Below are positions 1 through 10,618 of a DNA stretch of 64,000 nt, piece by piece. A program made the position numbers and the translations under genes. The notes beneath the pieces are model-generated. The model did no database searches, was not told where the DNA came from, and saw only the letters and a list, made by a program, of their open reading frames with translations. Each line of letters begins with the position of its first letter. The first letter of the stretch is position 1. Source of the DNA: Devosia sp. XK-2 (GTDB lineage: Bacteria; Pseudomonadota; Alphaproteobacteria; Rhizobiales; Devosiaceae); the NCBI RefSeq assembly GCF_037113415.1, contig NZ_CP146608.1:2686501-2750500 (forward strand), written 5' to 3'.

Positions 1-317
1 TTCTTGAACAGATAATCGACCCCACCGACATTGGACGCCACGGTTTCAGACCGGTGGGTCATCATCTGCTTGAGATTGAGCTGCGGGGCGGGAATATCGA
101 TGCCCAGCGCCTTGAAACCGTGCCCGGCCTCTTCAAACAGTTCCGAAGCATGCAACAGCGCTTTTGAGGGGATACAGCCAATGTTGAGGCAGGTGCCGCC
201 AAGGGTCGCCCATTTTTCCACCACAGCCACCTTCATGCCCAGCTGCGCCGCGCGGATCGCGCAGACATAGCCGCCCGGGCCCGAGCCGATGATGGTAAGG
301 TCGAATTGGTCTGCCAT
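1..317 (-). CDS. lpdA: Dihydrolipoamide dehydrogenase (E3), N-terminal part, cut by window edge
   Basis: This is the N-terminal part of the flavoprotein E3, which reoxidises the lipoyl arms of 2-oxo acid dehydrogenase complexes with NAD+. About 105 codons are inside the window. Visible are the FAD-binding motif GSGPGG at residues 11-16 and the redox-active disulfide pair C43/C48 in GGTCLNIGCIPSK, both diagnostic of the family. The ATG at 315-317 gives an N-terminus directly before the FAD motif, as in other E3 proteins. It is the last visible gene of a leftward run that includes sucA and sucB, so it most likely serves the 2-oxoglutarate dehydrogenase complex. The C-terminal NAD and interface domains lie outside the window. 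Confidence 0.95.
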   Translation of the reverse strand, partial: MADQFDLTIIGSGPGGYVCAIRAAQLGMKVAVVEKWATLGGTCLNIGCIPSKALLHASELFEEAGHGFKALGIDIPAPQLNLKQMMTHRSETVASNVGGVDYLFK

Positions 318-342
318 TGTCCTAAAGCCTCAACAGAGTTGG

Positions 343-984
343 TCAGCGTTGCTGTGCCAATGCGACGCGCACAGCCAACGCCAGGAATGTAATGCCGGTC
401 ACCCGATTAAACCACCGGCCGAACCGGAAAAAGGCCTGCCGCACCGAAGGGGTCGTAAAGAAGATCGAGACCAATGCAAACCAGGCAAAAAGCATGATGC
501 TCATGCTGCCCACATAGACCACCTTGATCTGGCCACCGGTATGCACCGACACCAGTGAAGTGAACAGCGCCAGGAAAAACAGCACCGCCTTGGGATTGAG
601 CAGATTGGTCAGGAAGCCCAGCGCGAAAGCGGCCATGTCGCCTTTACGCGCGGCAGCGTTGTCGGACACCTGCGGTGGTTGCGGTGGCGGACTACGAAGC
701 GCGGCTATGGCGAGCCAGACCAGATAGGCCGCACCCGCCCATTTCAGAATGTTGAACAGCAGCAGCGACTGTCCCACGATCACACCAACGCCCAGCAGTG
801 TGTAGGTGCCATGGACCAGGATCGAGGTGGCAATGCCCGCAGAGGTGAAGAGCGCCTCGCGCCGTCCATGCGCCACGGCTTGGCGCAGCACCATGGCAAA
901 ATCGGCACCCGGAATGACGGCATTGATGCCGAAGGCCAGCATCAGGCCGAGAAATTCGAACCAGGGAAAGTCCATCGGTGCCAC
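343..984 (-). CDS. LysE/RhtB family amino-acid exporter
   Basis: A 213-residue inner-membrane protein of the LysE/RhtB superfamily, which exports amino acids and related metabolites. The N-terminal half contains the family signature region around GINAVIPGADFAMVLRQA (residues 19-36) followed by long hydrophobic stretches; five to six membrane segments are expected from the pattern. Length matches the family (about 200-215). The substrate cannot be read from sequence. It lies between lpdA and a small exported protein, in the same orientation as the 2-oxoglutarate dehydrogenase genes, 25 nt upstream of lpdA, so co-transcription is possible. Confidence 0.85.
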   Translation of the reverse strand: MAPMDFPWFEFLGLMLAFGINAVIPGADFAMVLRQAVAHGRREALFTSAGIATSILVHGTYTLLGVGVIVGQSLLLFNILKWAGAAYLVWLAIAALRSPPPQPPQVSDNAAARKGDMAAFALGFLTNLLNPKAVLFFLALFTSLVSVHTGGQIKVVYVGSMSIMLFAWFALVSIFFTTPSVRQAFFRFGRWFNRVTGITFLALAVRVALAQQR

Positions 985-1102
985 CGCCGCAAAATATCGC
1001 GCTAACGGTTACACCAGCCCGCCCCATGGGGCAACGGAGCACGTCACAAGTCCCCCTGCCCAATCGGCAAGGCCTTTTGAAGGGAGGACCGAAAGGTCGC
1101 CA

Positions 1103-1612
1103 TCAGGACGCCGATATATCCTGCGCGCGCTTGAGAATGTCGGGCAATTGCCGGTCGATATCGAGCGCTTCGCTCTCGATCTGTTCGAGAAAGGCCCGGC
1201 AGAAAACATCCTTGTCGGGTGCCTGGTTGTAGGCCGTCATAATCTGGCTGCCACCATAGGTTTCGGCCGCTTTCTGCTGCCCTTCGGTGCCTCCGCCGAG
1301 CCGGGCGATAACCCGGTCGGCCAGATCGAGATAGCCGACATTGCGCAGATACCAGTTCGCGGCCGCGTCCTTATAGGCGTTGTCGAGGCCGGTGGTCTCA
1401 TAGCAATGGGTAGTCATCACCTCGACAATGGCCTTGGAGCCGTGAAACGCCATCAATTCGCCGACCAGAGCCACGTCGGCTTCGGACTGCTCCTGCGCCC
1501 AACCCGGCGTCGCAGCCGCGATCAACGCCATCCATGCGGCCAATACTGTTCTCAACACCAACTCCCTGAACGCCAATATGCGCGCCCACGCCACTATCCC
1601 TATCCGGGTCAA
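1103..1612 (-). CDS. Predicted exported protein of unknown function
   Basis: I do not recognise a family. The product (169 residues from the first ATG) has a hydrophobic segment ending in an AxA-type cleavage site (TPGWAQ, about residue 40), so it is probably secreted to the periplasm. A later start inside LVLRTVLAAWMAL would give a more normal signal peptide length. The mature part is acidic to neutral and mostly helical in appearance, with two cysteines (in HCYET and FCRAF) that could form a disulfide. It lies between lysE and sucB, on the same strand, beyond the terminator-like hairpin downstream of sucB. Confidence 0.6.
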   Translation of the reverse strand: MTRIGIVAWARILAFRELVLRTVLAAWMALIAAATPGWAQEQSEADVALVGELMAFHGSKAIVEVMTTHCYETTGLDNAYKDAAANWYLRNVGYLDLADRVIARLGGGTEGQQKAAETYGGSQIMTAYNQAPDKDVFCRAFLEQIESEALDIDRQLPDILKRAQDISAS

Positions 1613-1670
1613 ATCCTAACGGAACCTTACCGGGCCGTAGCCGCTCCACACACCAATCGGTGAACACGAA

Positions 1671-1694
1671 AAAGGCCCGCCGAAGCGGGCCTTT
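1671..1694 (-). terminator. Hairpin downstream of sucB
   Basis: Perfect 10-bp stem (AAAGGCCCGC / GCGGGCCTTT) with a 4-nt loop, placed 24 nt after the sucB stop codon on the same strand. The stem itself ends in a short T run, which fits an intrinsic terminator. Confidence 0.75.
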
Positions 1695-1717
1695 CAAACG
1701 CATAAATGTGGCGAGGA

Positions 1718-2980
1718 TTAGAGGTCGAGCACCAGGCGCTCGGGCGCCTCCAGGCTCTCCTTGACGCGAACGAGGAAGGTCACGGCCTCCTTGCCGTCCA
1801 CGATGCGGTGATCATAGCTCAGCGCCAGGTACATCATCGGGCGGATGACAATCTGCCCGCCGACCACGACCGGACGTTCCTGGATCTTGTGCATGCCCAG
1901 AATGCCCGACTGGGGCGCGTTGAGGATCGGCGTCGACATCAGCGAACCATAAACACCACCATTGGAAATGGTGAAGGTGCCGCCCTGCATGTCGGCCATG
2001 GAGAGCTGGCCGTCGCGGGCCTTCTTGCCCAGATTGCCGATTTCCTTCTCGATCTCGGCAATGCTCATCTGGTCGGCATTGCGCACCACCGGAACCACCA
2101 GGCCCTTATCGGTGCCCACGGCCACGCCGATATGGGCATATTGCTTGTAGATCAGGTCATCGCCATCGATCTCGGCATTGACCGCCGGGATTTCTTTGAG
2201 CGCGTGAACCACGGCCTTGGTGAAGAAGCCCATAAAGCCAAGCTTGACGCCGTGCTTCTTTTCAAAGAGCTCCTTGTACTGATTGCGCAGGTCCATGACC
2301 GGCTTCATGTCCACCTCGTTGAAGGTGGTCAGCATGGCAGCGGTATTCTGCGCATCCTTCAAGCGCCGCGCAATGGTCTGGCGCAGGCGGGTCATTTTCA
2401 CCCGCTCTTCGCGCTCGGCATCATCCGCGGCAACCGGCGCGCGCGGCGCAGCGGCTGCCTTGGCCGCGGCGGGTGCCGGCGCGGAGGCTGGCTTTGCCAG
2501 GGCGGCCAATACGTCTTCCTTGAGCACCTGACCGGCCTTGCCTGAGCCGGAGATAGCGTCAGCGTCCAGGCCCTTCTCGTTGATCATCTTCTGGGCCGAG
2601 GGTGCCGGAGCGCGATCGGTGGCGGTCACCGGCTTTGCTGCCGGTTCTTCCTTGATCACTTCGGGACCGGCGGCGTTATTGGCCGGCGTATCGGTCTTGG
2701 GCTCGGCCGGGGGCGCAGCGGGCGCCGATGCTGCAGCACCCGAGCCCGCGGCGATGGCGCCGAGCAAGGCGCCAACATCGACCGTTTCGCCCGGCTGGGC
2801 GGCAATGGCCTCAAGGGTACCGGCGGCCGGTGCCGGCACCTCGATGGTCACCTTGTCGGTTTCCAGCTCCACCACCGGTTCGTCGGCGGCAACAGCATCG
2901 CCCACCTTCTTGAACCACTGGCCGATCGTGGCTTCGGTGACGCTTTCACCCAGGGTCGGGACGCGGATTTCTGTCGACAT
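1718..2980 (-). CDS. sucB: Dihydrolipoyllysine succinyltransferase, E2 of 2-oxoglutarate dehydrogenase
   Basis: This is the E2 core of the 2-oxoglutarate dehydrogenase complex; it moves the succinyl group from E1 to coenzyme A through a swinging lipoyl arm. The 420 residues show three domains in order. The lipoyl domain (1-75) has the modified lysine K43 in ETDKV. After an Ala/Pro-rich linker comes the peripheral subunit-binding domain (about 126-160, [23 protein letters not shown] spread over the usual fold). The catalytic acyltransferase domain ends with the active-site SYDHRIVDG. Only one lipoyl domain is present, as is normal for SucB. It follows sucA by 22 nt, so the two are surely co-transcribed. 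Confidence 0.97.
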   Translation of the reverse strand: MSTEIRVPTLGESVTEATIGQWFKKVGDAVAADEPVVELETDKVTIEVPAPAAGTLEAIAAQPGETVDVGALLGAIAAGSGAAASAPAAPPAEPKTDTPANNAAGPEVIKEEPAAKPVTATDRAPAPSAQKMINEKGLDADAISGSGKAGQVLKEDVLAALAKPASAPAPAAAKAAAAPRAPVAADDAEREERVKMTRLRQTIARRLKDAQNTAAMLTTFNEVDMKPVMDLRNQYKELFEKKHGVKLGFMGFFTKAVVHALKEIPAVNAEIDGDDLIYKQYAHIGVAVGTDKGLVVPVVRNADQMSIAEIEKEIGNLGKKARDGQLSMADMQGGTFTISNGGVYGSLMSTPILNAPQSGILGMHKIQERPVVVGGQIVIRPMMYLALSYDHRIVDGKEAVTFLVRVKESLEAPERLVLDL

Positions 2981-3002
2981 TGGTTTGTCCTTCTAAATCG
3001 GG

Positions 3003-6000
3003 TTACTGCGCAAACGCGTCGTCAAGGAAGGCCTGGAGCTGTGCCAGATGCGTCCGCATCAGGCCCGTGGCCGGGGAAGCTGCCGCCGGACGGCCGACAT
3101 AGCGCACGCGCTCGCCGCCGCGGCCCATCTGGTCAAACACCCATTCAACATAGGGCTGGATGAACGCCCAGGCACCCATATTGCGCGGCTCTTCCTGGCA
3201 CCAGACCACGTCAGCATTGGGGAAGCGGCTCAATTCGTCCAGCACAGCCTTGGCCGGGAACGGATAAAGCTGCTCCACGCGCAACAGATAGACATCATTG
3301 ATGCCCTTCTTCTCGCGGTCTTCGAGCAGGTCATAATAGACCTTGCCGGTGCACAGCACGACGCGACGGATCTTGTCATCCGACGCCAGCTTGATGGTGG
3401 TCTTGGGCACGCCGGGGGCTTCCGCATCGTCCCAGAGCAGGCGGTGGAAGCAGCTATCTGCACCCATTTCCACCAGGCCCGACACCGCACGCTTATGGCG
3501 CAACAGGCTCTTGGGCGTCATCAGGATCAGCGGCTTGCGGAAGTCGCGCTTGAGCTGACGGCGCAGTACATGGAAATAGTTGGCCGGCGTCGTGCAATTG
3601 GCGACCTGCATATTGTCTTCGGCACAAAGCTGCAGGAAACGCTCAGGGCGGGCCGAGGAGTGCTCGGGACCCTGACCCTCATAGCCATGGGGCAGCAGCA
3701 TCACCAGGCCCGACATGCGGAACCATTTACGCTCGCCCGAGGAGATGAACTGGTCGATCACGACCTGAGCACCGTTCACGAAGTCGCCGAACTGGGCCTC
3801 CCAAAGGGTCAGCGCCTTAGGCTCGGCCAGCGAATAGCCATACTCAAAGCCCAGCACCGCCTCTTCGGACAGCATGGAATTGATGACTTCGTAGCGGGCC
3901 TGTTCAGGGTCGAGATTGTTGAGCGGCGTGTAGGTCCTGGCTTCGACCTGCTGGTCATTGAGCACCGAATGGCGCTGGCTGAACGTGCCGCGTTCACAAT
4001 CCTGGCCCGAAAGGCGTACGGGATGACCTTCGGTCACCAGCGTGCCGAAGGCCAAGGCCTCAGCGGTTGCCCAGTCGATCCCCTCGCCGCTCTCAATCGC
4101 CTTGAGGCGATTGTCCATGAAGCGCTTGACCGTCTTGTGGGCGTTGAAGTCCTCGGGCACCACCGTCAGCTTGGTGCCGATCTCGACCAGCTTGTCGACG
4201 GCAACACCGGTTTCACCGCGGCGCGGGCCTTCATCCTCGGCCGGCTTAAAGCTCTTCCACTGCCCATCGAGCCAGTCGGCCTTGTTGGGACGGTAGTCCT
4301 GGCCGGACTCGAACTCGTTTTCGAGATGAGCCTTCCAGTCGGTCTTGAGCTTTTCGACATCGGCCTCGGTCAGCAGACCTTCGCCGACCAGCTTTTCCGC
4401 ATAAAGCTCAAGCGTGGTCTTGTGGCCACGGATCTTGGCATACATGGTCGGCTGGGTGAAGCTGGGCTCGTCGCCTTCATTGTGGCCGTAGCGACGATAA
4501 CAGAACATGTCGATGACCACGGGACGACCGAATTTCTGCCGGAATTCGACAGCCACCTTGGCGGCGAACACCACCGCTTCCGGATCATCGCCATTCACAT
4601 GCAGCACCGGCGCCTCGATCATCTTGGCGACGTCGGTGGGATAGGGCGAAGAGCGCGAATACATCGGGCTCGTGGTGAAACCGATCTGGTTGTTGATCAC
4701 GAAATGGATCGACCCGCCGGTCCGGTGCCCCTTGAGGCCTGAGAGACCAAGGCATTCGGCAATCACGCCCTGGCCGGCAAAGGCGGCGTCGCCATGGATC
4801 AGCAGCGGCAGCACCATGGAACGGTCCGGCTTGCCGTCGGTGGCGATGTTGACGAGCTTGCCATCGGGCGCAATGTGCTGGTCCTGCTTGGCGCGCGACT
4901 TGCCCAGCACGACCGGGTCGACGATTTCGAGGTGGGACGGGTTGGCCGTCAGCGACAGGTGGACCTTGTTGCCGTCGAAATCGCGGTCGGACGAGGCACC
5001 CAGATGGTACTTCACATCGCCCGAGCCTTCGACGTCGTCGGGGTAGAAGGCGCCGCCCTTGAATTCGTGGAACAGGGCACGATGCGGCTTCTGCATCACC
5101 TGGGTGAGCACATTGAGGCGGCCGCGATGGGCCATGCCCAAAACGATATCCTTGATGCCTAGCGCACCGCCGCGCTTGATGATCTGCTCGAGCGCAGGAA
5201 TGGTGGCTTCACCGCCATCCAGGCCAAACCGCTTGGTGCCGGTATATTTGACATCGAGGAACTTCTCGAAGCCTTCGGCCTCGACCAGCTTGGAAAGGAT
5301 CGCCTTCTTGCCCTCGGGGGTAAAGGTGATTTCCTTGTCCGGCCCTTCGATGCGCTCCTGAATCCACTGCTTGGCTTCAGGATCGGAAATATGCATGAAC
5401 TCGATGCCCAGCGTCCCGCAATAGGTGCGCTTGAGAATGGCCAGCATCTCGGGGATGGTGGCGTATTCGAGCCCCAGAACATTGTCGATGAAGATCTTGC
5501 GGCTGTAGTCGGCTTCGGTGAAGCCGTAATTGGCCGGATCAAGCTCGGGCGCCGGTTCGTCGGTCTTGAGCTTTAAAGGGTCCAGATCGGCATGCAGGTG
5601 TCCGCGCATGCGATAGGCACGGATCATCATGATGGCGCGGATCGAGTCGCGCGTCGCCTGCAGCACATCGGTAGCGCTCGGAGCCGGCTTGCCTTCGGCA
5701 GCCGCCTTTTTGCTCACGGCCTTTTCGACCTTGAGCGCGGCCTGGCCCCAATCACCATCGAGTGCGCTGATCAGGTCGCCGCTTTCTGCCTGCGGCCAGT
5801 CCTTGCGGCCCCAGCTCGGGCCATCGGCATTCTTCTTGGCCTCCGCCTGGCTATCATCGAGCCGTGAGAAAAAGCTCGACCAGGTCGGATCGACGCTGGA
5901 AGGATCGGTTTTGAAGCGGGAATAGAGTTGTTCGATGTAGTCGGCGTTCCCCCCATAGAGGAACGAGGTCAGCAAGAACGTGTCGTTCTTTTCCTGTCGT

Positions 6001-6005
6001 GTCAT
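3003..6005 (-). CDS. sucA: 2-oxoglutarate dehydrogenase E1 component
   Basis: This is the thiamine-diphosphate E1 enzyme that decarboxylates 2-oxoglutarate in the TCA cycle. I take the ATG at 6003-6005 as the start, because MTRQEKNDTFLLTSFLYGGN matches the usual N-terminus and gives 1000 residues, the normal family size. The reading frame stays open 53 codons further upstream, but that stretch does not look like the family. Seen motifs: the HRGRLNVL region, the ThDP/Mg motif around HGDAAFAGQGV followed by NNQIGFTT, and the C-terminal transketolase-like domain. An AAGG run about 14 nt before the ATG may be the ribosome binding site. The promoter should lie in the 286-nt gap between this start and sucD. 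Confidence 0.97.
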   Translation of the reverse strand: MTRQEKNDTFLLTSFLYGGNADYIEQLYSRFKTDPSSVDPTWSSFFSRLDDSQAEAKKNADGPSWGRKDWPQAESGDLISALDGDWGQAALKVEKAVSKKAAAEGKPAPSATDVLQATRDSIRAIMMIRAYRMRGHLHADLDPLKLKTDEPAPELDPANYGFTEADYSRKIFIDNVLGLEYATIPEMLAILKRTYCGTLGIEFMHISDPEAKQWIQERIEGPDKEITFTPEGKKAILSKLVEAEGFEKFLDVKYTGTKRFGLDGGEATIPALEQIIKRGGALGIKDIVLGMAHRGRLNVLTQVMQKPHRALFHEFKGGAFYPDDVEGSGDVKYHLGASSDRDFDGNKVHLSLTANPSHLEIVDPVVLGKSRAKQDQHIAPDGKLVNIATDGKPDRSMVLPLLIHGDAAFAGQGVIAECLGLSGLKGHRTGGSIHFVINNQIGFTTSPMYSRSSPYPTDVAKMIEAPVLHVNGDDPEAVVFAAKVAVEFRQKFGRPVVIDMFCYRRYGHNEGDEPSFTQPTMYAKIRGHKTTLELYAEKLVGEGLLTEADVEKLKTDWKAHLENEFESGQDYRPNKADWLDGQWKSFKPAEDEGPRRGETGVAVDKLVEIGTKLTVVPEDFNAHKTVKRFMDNRLKAIESGEGIDWATAEALAFGTLVTEGHPVRLSGQDCERGTFSQRHSVLNDQQVEARTYTPLNNLDPEQARYEVINSMLSEEAVLGFEYGYSLAEPKALTLWEAQFGDFVNGAQVVIDQFISSGERKWFRMSGLVMLLPHGYEGQGPEHSSARPERFLQLCAEDNMQVANCTTPANYFHVLRRQLKRDFRKPLILMTPKSLLRHKRAVSGLVEMGADSCFHRLLWDDAEAPGVPKTTIKLASDDKIRRVVLCTGKVYYDLLEDREKKGINDVYLLRVEQLYPFPAKAVLDELSRFPNADVVWCQEEPRNMGAWAFIQPYVEWVFDQMGRGGERVRYVGRPAAASPATGLMRTHLAQLQAFLDDAFAQ

Positions 6006-6254
6006 CGCTTTTGTCGCAAGGCCTTGCGCCCTGCCATCCTTCTCAACGAACCGGCATGGAATATCCATACAGGTGTCAGATGCGGTCATCCAAAAAGTGG
6101 GCCGAATATTGACCGCGTTTCCTTTGTATCTTGTTAAGGCTTGCGGCGCCCCGCAAGGCGCCACGGCTCACTCATCTGTGTTCCAAACACCGCAAGGTCC
6201 GGCCTAACACCGAACCTTGACCGAAGGGCGACCGACATTAGTCGCATGATCGCA

Positions 6255-6272
6255 CCCGCCCTTCCGGGCGGG
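6255..6272 (-). terminator. Short GC hairpin between sucD and sucA
   Basis: A 7-bp perfect stem (CCCGCCC / GGGCGGG) with a TTCC loop lies 20 nt downstream of the sucD stop. There is no T run after it on the minus strand, so it could slow or process transcription rather than end it. Confidence 0.35.
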
Positions 6273-6291
6273 GCTATATTTCCCGCGCGAT

Positions 6292-7197
6292 TTAACCGCG
6301 CAGAACGTCCGCCAGCGTCGCGCCGATGCGCGCCGGCGAAGCCGAAACCTTGATCCCGGCCGCTTCCATGGCCGCGATCTTTTCTTCCGCGCCACCCTTG
6401 CCGCCGGAAATCACCGCACCGGCATGGCCCATGGTGCGGCCCGGAGGGGCGGTGCGGCCCGCAATGAAACCGGCCATCGGCTTCTTGCGGCCCTTCTTGG
6501 CTTCATCGATCAGGAACTGGGCGGCTTCCTCTTCGGCCGAGCCGCCGATTTCGCCGATCATGATGATGGATTTGGTCGCCTCATCGGCCAGGAACATCTC
6601 CAGCACGTCGATGAACTCGGTGCCCTTGACCGGGTCGCCGCCGATACCGACAGCGGTCGTCTGGCCAAGGCCTTCATTGGTGGTTTGGAACACAGCTTCA
6701 TAGGTAAGCGTGCCGGAGCGCGAAACAATACCGACCGAGCCCTTGGAGAAGATCGAGCCGGGCATGATGCCGATCTTGCATTCTTCCGGGGTCAGAACGC
6801 CGGGGCAGTTCGGCCCGATCAGGCGCGACTTGGACTTTTCGAGCTTGGCCTTGACGCGGACCATGTCCATGACCGGCACGCCTTCGGTGATGCACACGAT
6901 CAATTCGATCTCGGCATCGATCGCTTCCTCGATGGCCACAGCGGCGCCAGCGGGCGGCACATAGATGACGGACGCATTGGCACCGGTCTTGTCCTTGCCT
7001 TCGGCAACCGAGGCAAAGATCGGCAATTCGGTGCCGTCGACACCCGAGGACCAGATTTCCCCACCCTTCTTCGGGTGAGTGCCGCCGACCATCTTGGTCC
7101 CGAAATAGGCCAGGGCCTGTTCGGTGTGGAAGGTGCCGGTCTTGCCGGTCAGCCCCTGCACAAGAACCTTGGTGTCTGTGTTGACGAGAATGGACAT
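6292..7197 (-). CDS. sucD: Succinyl-CoA synthetase alpha subunit
   Basis: This is the alpha subunit of ADP/GDP-forming succinyl-CoA ligase in the TCA cycle; it binds CoA and carries the phosphohistidine. The 301 residues start with [20 protein letters not shown], the CoA-binding Rossmann region. The active-site histidine lies in [14 protein letters not shown] near residue 250. Length is standard (about 290-300). Unusually, it does not follow sucC directly: an exported protein gene of 176 codons separates them. All are on the same strand with short gaps, so one transcript is likely. Confidence 0.97.
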   Translation of the reverse strand: MSILVNTDTKVLVQGLTGKTGTFHTEQALAYFGTKMVGGTHPKKGGEIWSSGVDGTELPIFASVAEGKDKTGANASVIYVPPAGAAVAIEEAIDAEIELIVCITEGVPVMDMVRVKAKLEKSKSRLIGPNCPGVLTPEECKIGIMPGSIFSKGSVGIVSRSGTLTYEAVFQTTNEGLGQTTAVGIGGDPVKGTEFIDVLEMFLADEATKSIIMIGEIGGSAEEEAAQFLIDEAKKGRKKPMAGFIAGRTAPPGRTMGHAGAVISGGKGGAEEKIAAMEAAGIKVSASPARIGATLADVLRG

Positions 7198-7255
7198 CTA
7201 TTTCTCTTCCGTCTCTGGGCGCTAAGCGCCAATTCATGCCCGTGACTGGGGCGGA

Positions 7256-7786
7256 TTACTCTTCGCTCGTGGCGGGTTTCGGTGTGAGGATGGTCAATTG
7301 GATGACAAAGCCCACATGGTCCCAATGGGCAATGAGCAGGCTGTCATCGGCGCCGGTACCAACCAGGCTGGCATAGGCGCCGCCATTTTCGTTGGTCACC
7401 TCGCCCTCATAGTCCTCAAGCGCGGCGAGGGCCTCGATGGCTGCCTCCCCCTGCCCTCTGGGTTCGGCGACATCGATGCGGCAATAGCCCAGCACGCGGT
7501 TCGGATAGCTCTCGACCAGCGAGAACATGTCGCCCCAACCAATGCCGGGCATTTCCCGCCCCGCCGAATAGGACCGGATGAACGGGCTCTCCGACTCATC
7601 CTCGTAGGCATCCCAGCCTGCGCCGATGGCCTCATCGACCGCCAGCACATCGCCCTTGGCAAAAGCCTCGCACATCTCCAGCGCCGCCACGGCCTCGTCG
7701 GCCGCAGACGCCTTGGTCTTGCCCTGCGCCAGGGCCGGTTGAGCAACCAGTCCCAGCGCCAGAACGAGTGCGAGGCTCGCGCGCAT
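7256..7786 (-). CDS. Exported protein of unknown function lying between sucC and sucD
   Basis: I do not recognise a family. The start at 7784-7786 gives MRASLALVLALGLVAQPALA, a typical Sec signal peptide with cleavage before QGKTK; the longer upstream frame would add an arginine-rich stretch that spoils it. The mature protein of about 155 residues is strongly acidic and has two cysteines (ALEMCEAF and GYCRID). The start lies 4 nt after the sucC stop and the stop lies 58 nt before sucD, so the gene is embedded in the operon. sucC and sucD encode two subunits of one enzyme and are normally adjacent, so this insertion is noteworthy. Its role in the periplasm is unknown. Confidence 0.75.
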   Translation of the reverse strand: MRASLALVLALGLVAQPALAQGKTKASAADEAVAALEMCEAFAKGDVLAVDEAIGAGWDAYEDESESPFIRSYSAGREMPGIGWGDMFSLVESYPNRVLGYCRIDVAEPRGQGEAAIEALAALEDYEGEVTNENGGAYASLVGTGADDSLLIAHWDHVGFVIQLTILTPKPATSEE

Positions 7787-7790
7787 CGGC

Positions 7791-8984
7791 TTAGCCCTGC
7801 ACCGCCTTGACGATCTTCTGGGCGGCATCGTCCAGATCATCGGCGGAAATCACGTCGAGACCGGAATTGTCGAGGATTTCCTTGCCTTCCTTGACGCGGG
7901 TGCCTTCGAGGCGAACCACCAGCGGGACCTTGAGGCCAACTTCCTTGACCGCCGCGATCACGCCTTCGGCGATGACGTCGCAGCGCATGATGCCGCCAAA
8001 GATATTGACCAGAATGCCCTTCACGGCCGGATCGGCGGTGATGATCTTGAACGCCGCCGTCACCTTCTCCTTGGAGGCGCCACCACCAACGTCGAGGAAG
8101 TTGGCCGGCTCGGCGCCATAGAGCTTGATAATGTCCATGGTCGACATGGCCAGGCCCGCGCCATTGACCATGCAACCGATATTGCCGTCCAGCGCCACAT
8201 AGGCGAGGTCGTATTTGGACGCCTCGATTTCCTTGGCGTCCTCTTCGGTCAGGTCGCGAAGCGGCTTCAGCTCTTCATGGCGGAAGGCGGCGTTATTGTC
8301 GAAGGAGACCTTGGCGTCGAGCACGCGCAGATGGCCATTGTCCATCACGATCAGCGGGTTCACCTCAAGCAGGCTCATGTCCTTTTCGGTGAAGGCCTTG
8401 TAGAGGATGGGGAAGAGGCTTTTGCCGTCCTGAGCCGCATCACCCTCAAGCTTAAGCGCGGAATTGATCTTGGCCACATCGGCCTCGGTCACGCCGGCCA
8501 CCGGATCGATCGCAACGGTGATGATCTTTTCCGGGGTCGCTTCGGCAACGGCCTCGATATCCATGCCGCCCTCGGTCGAAACCACGAAGGAGACGCGCGA
8601 AGTGGCGCGATCCACCAGCAGCGAGCAGTAAAGCTCGCGGGCAATATCGGCACCGTCCTCGATATAGAGGCGGTTGACCTGCTTGCCAGCCGGGCCGGTC
8701 TGCTTGGTCACCAGGGTATTGCCGAGCATTTCCTTGGCATTGGCGATGACGTCCTCGACCGACTTGGCCAGGCGCACGCCGCCCTTGGCATCGGGACCCA
8801 GTTCCTTGAACTTGCCCTTGCCGCGACCGCCGGCATGGATCTGGCTCTTGACCACATAAAGCGGGCCGGGCAGCGACTTGGCGGCGGCTTCGGCTTCATC
8901 GGCCGAGAAGATGGCAACGCCCGCAGCAACCGGCGCACCATAGTCCTTCAGCAGCGCCTTGGCCTGGTGTTCATGGATATTCAT
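7791..8984 (-). CDS. sucC: Succinyl-CoA synthetase beta subunit
   Basis: This is the beta subunit of succinyl-CoA ligase, carrying the nucleotide-binding ATP-grasp domain. The 397 residues begin [20 protein letters not shown], the conserved family start. The glycine-rich ATP-binding loop [15 protein letters not shown] is near residue 50, and the C-terminal ligase domain contains [15 protein letters not shown]. Length is standard. It follows mdh in the same direction after a 89-nt gap that holds a strong terminator-like hairpin, so sucC probably also has its own promoter there. Confidence 0.97.
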   Translation of the reverse strand: MNIHEHQAKALLKDYGAPVAAGVAIFSADEAEAAAKSLPGPLYVVKSQIHAGGRGKGKFKELGPDAKGGVRLAKSVEDVIANAKEMLGNTLVTKQTGPAGKQVNRLYIEDGADIARELYCSLLVDRATSRVSFVVSTEGGMDIEAVAEATPEKIITVAIDPVAGVTEADVAKINSALKLEGDAAQDGKSLFPILYKAFTEKDMSLLEVNPLIVMDNGHLRVLDAKVSFDNNAAFRHEELKPLRDLTEEDAKEIEASKYDLAYVALDGNIGCMVNGAGLAMSTMDIIKLYGAEPANFLDVGGGASKEKVTAAFKIITADPAVKGILVNIFGGIMRCDVIAEGVIAAVKEVGLKVPLVVRLEGTRVKEGKEILDNSGLDVISADDLDDAAQKIVKAVQG

Positions 8985-9040
8985 TCTTTTCCCCTTGGGT
9001 GGGCAGACATCAAATCCGGCATTTCTGGAGCCGGAAAGCC

Positions 9041-9067
9041 AAAAGCCGCTGGCAGGGCCAGCGGCTT
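9041..9067 (-). terminator. Intrinsic terminator after mdh
   Basis: A perfect 10-bp stem (AGCCGCTGGC / GCCAGCGGCT) with a 3-nt loop is followed on the minus strand by four T residues. It sits 7 nt after the mdh stop, between mdh and sucC, and should separate or attenuate transcription into sucC. Confidence 0.8.
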
Positions 9068-9073
9068 GGAACC

Positions 9074-10042
<969 letters not shown>

Positions 10043-10130
10043 TCATCCCGGACTGCGTTGAATTGGCGCACCTATTAACCCTGTCAGGACAGAGGGGCAA
10101 GTGAACCCTTCGTCGTAAATGGGTTTTAGC

Positions 10131-10616
10131 TCATGCTGATGGGCGATGGGGCGATGCCCGTTGGGCATTGGTGGCGAGAAAGGCCTCAATTGCCTGCCGG
10201 CCGTCCAGTTCCACCACCGCGATTGTGCCTTCGGCCTTTGCCATCACCTTCTGGTTACGTGGTCCGAAGACGCGATCATAGCGCCAAGTCCACAAAAGCA
10301 ACTGCCAGTTCCACCCGTCCCGGCGCAAGACACGCCACAGCCGCAGCCACAAAGGAGGGTTGAGCCGGATCAAACAATCGGCCCGCGCGGCACGATAGTC
10401 ATAGGTGCGGCTATTGCCCCCCTCGATGATCCAGCGCGATCCGTCCGCCGCCGCCCTGCAATCGGTGTCTATACGCTCTGCGGCGCGTACTCCGCCGGCT
10501 TCGTCATGCACGAAATCATCGACGGCGATGACCGGCAGATCGGTCAGTCGTCCCAGTTCGTGAGCCAAAAAAGTCTTTCCAGAGCCGGGCCCGCCAATGA
10601 TCATGACCCGATCCAT
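10131..10616 (-). CDS. Small P-loop NTPase, FlaR/adenylate-kinase-like
   Basis: A 161-residue cytoplasmic protein with a Walker A motif GGPGSGKTFLA at residues 8-18 and the pattern of the DNA-topology-modulation (FlaR-like) / adenylate-kinase-like family: a short hydrophobic strand, P-loop, an Asp-rich VDDFVHDE segment, a WIIEGG strand and an Arg/Trp-rich LID-like stretch. Members of this family are poorly characterised, and kinase activity toward a small molecule is possible. The start is 2 nt after the zapE stop, so it is translated from the same message as zapE. Confidence 0.7.
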   Translation of the reverse strand: MDRVMIIGGPGSGKTFLAHELGRLTDLPVIAVDDFVHDEAGGVRAAERIDTDCRAAADGSRWIIEGGNSRTYDYRAARADCLIRLNPPLWLRLWRVLRRDGWNWQLLLWTWRYDRVFGPRNQKVMAKAEGTIAVVELDGRQAIEAFLATNAQRASPHRPSA

Positions 10617-10618
10617 CG

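Noticed and set aside
3048..4742. 564-codon open frame opposite sucA
   Set aside because: It mirrors the codon structure of sucA on the other strand, shows no known motif (His/Leu-rich mirror composition), and sucA is certain. Long antisense frames are common in GC-rich genomes.
6006..6164. 53-codon upstream extension of sucA
   Set aside because: The added residues do not resemble the E1 N-terminus, and the ATG at 6003-6005 gives the normal length.
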